Shown here: positions 62,578 through 64,000 of the stretch, piece by piece | How the letters are laid out: every line of letters begins with the position of its first letter | How positions within the stretch are numbered: the stretch's first letter is position 1 | Origin: CAZJWC01 sp964550125 | GTDB lineage: Bacteria > Bacillota > Clostridia > Christensenellales > Borkfalkiaceae | DNA length: 64,000 nucleotides | NCBI GenBank assembly: GCA_964550125.1 | Contig: CAZJWC010000005.1 | Span: 23,031-87,030, forward strand | Direction of reading: 5' to 3' | Notes under the pieces: generated by a model | The model's input: the letters and a program-made list of their open reading frames with translations, nothing else | The model's database searches: none | What the model was told of the DNA's origin: nothing | Translations under genes and position numbers: made by a program

Positions 62578-62931
62578 TTACTTTTCTTCTGTAATTTCTT
62601 TCGCCAACAATATTATATCCCCTGCATATTTATTTTTACCTTTTTCTCTAATTTTTTTATAGATAGGGTAATTGACACAACATCCTACTATACCGATAAT
62701 GCCTATAACAATACCTGCAATAAATGCACCTGTGCCACTTCCTATAACTTTCATACCTAGACACATACCCGTACCAAAAATTAAAGTACTAATTATTCCA
62801 AAGGTATAAGCAAAGATGTTTGAAGGCTGTTTTGCTTTTCTATCAAGTTTTTTTAAAGCAACAACTTTTGAGGTTTCTTTTTTTGAGTATTCGTTTGCTA
62901 TTGATTCTGCATAAATTTTGTCTGTATTCAT
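62578..62931 (-). CDS. Small two-helix membrane protein
   Basis: A 117-residue protein: charged cytoplasmic N-terminus (ANEYSKKETSKVVALKKLDRKAK in part), two hydrophobic helices (FAYTFGIISTLIFGTGMCLG and the FIAGIVIGIIGIVGCCV region), then a charged tail (YAGDIILLAKEI). Similar proteins are widespread in Firmicutes and often carry the label dihydropteridine reductase, which the sequence does not support: no nucleotide-binding fold is present. GGAG precedes the ATG. It is cotranscribed with the TetR gene. Confidence 0.8.
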   Translation of the reverse strand: MNTDKIYAESIANEYSKKETSKVVALKKLDRKAKQPSNIFAYTFGIISTLIFGTGMCLGMKVIGSGTGAFIAGIVIGIIGIVGCCVNYPIYKKIREKGKNKYAGDIILLAKEITEEK

Positions 62932-63047
62932 ATTATAATCTCCTTTATTTTATGATTTAAGTATATCATAAGATATAAAAAGTTTAAACAACAAATATTC
63001 AAAAAATGTTGAAATTCTATTATATTTTAAAAAAATTAAATACAAGC

Positions 63048-63078
63048 AAAAAGGGAACTTTTTTAAAGTTCCCTTTTA
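63048..63078 (-). terminator. Terminator of the lipoprotein gene at 63106
   Basis: AAAGGGAACTTT TTT AAAGTTCCCTTT hairpin with flanking A and T runs. Confidence 0.82.
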
Positions 63079-63105
63079 TCATCTTTACAACCCGCAAATA
63101 AAAGA

Positions 63106-63816
63106 TTAATCTATCGTAACTGTTGTATTGTTTATATTTGAAAAAGTAAATACAAATGTTTGAAAAATCGTTTCTTCTTCAAAAGTTTCATCACACAATT
63201 CAGTGGATATGGTATTTAAATAACCATTAACAAAAGTTACTTCAACTTTTTTATTATATAAATTCATTGTTGTAGAAATATCGTCTTCGTTTACAACAGA
63301 AACTGTCAAATTTTCAGCAACATAAGCGTTTTTATTAGTATCAAATGTAAAATCATTGTATTTACCAGAGAAGGCAAAAAAACTTGTCAATGTTGCTGTT
63401 AATCCAATATACTGCGAATCGGTGCTTGGTACTTTTTTTGTTTGTTCTGCTTGTTGTACACTATTTATATAGAATTCCATATCTAAACCATTAGGAGCAA
63501 CTTTCAAAACTCCTGAACCTGGTGTTGTTTCATCTCCTTCTATAATATTACCTGTTGCACTAAGTGTATAAGATGTTATATCTGCCAACGAGGATTCGCC
63601 GTTAATCACTGTCAAACAGGCAACTGTTTGAGATTGCTCCCTAACTTTTGTTATTTTAAAATTCGTTTCCCACTCGCTTTCATTGACGGTATAAACAACA
63701 GTCGAACCACCTGCATCTTCATTATTATTGTCATCGTTTTTACAGGCTGAAAACATAAAAACACATGGAATAATAATGCAAGTTGCACAAATAAAACTTA
63801 ATATTTTTTTTATCAT
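63106..63816 (-). CDS. Lipoprotein of unknown function
   Basis: A 236-residue protein from the ATG at 63816 (AGGAG 6 bases upstream); the longer frame is rejected. Lipobox FSAC, then an Asn/Asp-rich linker (KNDDNNNEDAGGS) and a beta-rich mature domain with alternating hydrophobic and Thr-rich strands and a C-terminal repeat of the strand pattern. It resembles beta-barrel or sandwich binding lipoproteins of clostridia but no family is recognised. It is preceded by the hairpin at 63852. Confidence 0.78.
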   Translation of the reverse strand: MIKKILSFICATCIIIPCVFMFSACKNDDNNNEDAGGSTVVYTVNESEWETNFKITKVREQSQTVACLTVINGESSLADITSYTLSATGNIIEGDETTPGSGVLKVAPNGLDMEFYINSVQQAEQTKKVPSTDSQYIGLTATLTSFFAFSGKYNDFTFDTNKNAYVAENLTVSVVNEDDISTTMNLYNKKVEVTFVNGYLNTISTELCDETFEEETIFQTFVFTFSNINNTTVTID

Positions 63817-63851
63817 ATATTTCTCCTTTTTTTGTTTTTTAGGCAAACAAA

Positions 63852-63897
63852 AAAGGTATTATACATCTGCGTGCGGGTACGCAAATATATAATGCCT
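63852..63897 (-). terminator. Long imperfect hairpin, probably terminator of an upstream gene or leader element
   Basis: AAGGCATTATA and TATAATACCTT form an outer stem (one G-U pair) and TGCGT/ACGCA an inner one. On the minus strand it is followed by TTTTTTG. It lies 36 bases before the lipoprotein start, so it could end a gene to the right of the window or act as attenuator. Confidence 0.6.
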
Positions 63898-63936
63898 TAA
63901 TTATCAAATATTTAATTTTTGAACATGAAAAAAATA

Positions 63937-64000
<64 letters not shown>

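Noticed and set aside
62578..62931. Dihydropteridine reductase, a label often given to this family
   Set aside because: The sequence is a two-helix membrane protein without a nucleotide-binding fold.

Overview
The window is AT-rich DNA from a low-GC Gram-positive bacterium, most likely an uncultured gut-type clostridium (Bacillota). This is inferred from a Spo0A-family regulator, a CtsR-type operator in front of groESL, strong GGAGG ribosome-binding sites, sigma-A promoters close to TTGACA-17-TATAAT, many lipobox lipoproteins and no outer-membrane genes. Two tRNA genes are present (Pro-CGG and Thr-CGT). There is no rRNA, CRISPR array or insertion sequence.

Layout. 1-3.2 kb: the end of an envelope-sugar operon (rmlA cut by the window edge, rmlB), mscL and an unknown gene. 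3.2-7.6 kb: a free-standing N-terminal half of a CapD/PglF-type protein and a heterodimeric ABC exporter. 7.6-10.5 kb: a DUF378 gene, spo0A and an ABC-F ATPase. 10.5-15 kb: one minus-strand operon running dCMP deaminase, cyclophilin, thyA, folA, VTC-domain protein, DUF4956 protein, unknown membrane protein. 15-17.2 kb: groES-groEL. 17.2-27 kb: an operon of three very large repeat lipoproteins and a membrane HExxH protein, headed by a putative invertible promoter and a tyrosine recombinase. 27-36.5 kb: GH31 glucosidase, LemA/DUF3137 pair, lipid kinase, DUF6062 protein and uppP. 36.5-46.7 kb: PrsA-like lipoprotein, mfd, pth, prs, tadA, M14 peptidase, rlmH, CPBP protease. 46.7-59.4 kb: two-subunit fumarase, flavoprotein, guaB-guaA, hemW, an MGMT-family gene, gyrB-gyrA. 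59.4-64 kb: a small zinc-ribbon gene, a candidate structured RNA, a full-length PglF/CapD dehydratase, a TetR regulator with its partner, a lipoprotein and a tetranucleotide repeat that runs off the edge.

The most striking system is at 25.7-26.9 kb. Two exact 23-bp copies of a palindrome-like site lie in inverted orientation around a 123-bp segment, next to a complete tyrosine recombinase. The best promoter inside the segment points away from the lipoprotein operon and runs straight into a hairpin-plus-T-run terminator. Inversion would point it at the operon. This is the architecture of an ON/OFF phase-variation switch for a cell-surface operon, drawn here in the presumed OFF state.

The second notable item is Spo0A. 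The DNA-binding domain is well conserved, but the receiver has lost the phospho-acceptor aspartate (Gly56) and most of the acidic pocket, so it cannot be activated by the classical phosphorelay. Its promoter region carries a perfect 0A-box and a 16-bp palindrome. All functional assignments come from reading the sequence; no database search was run.
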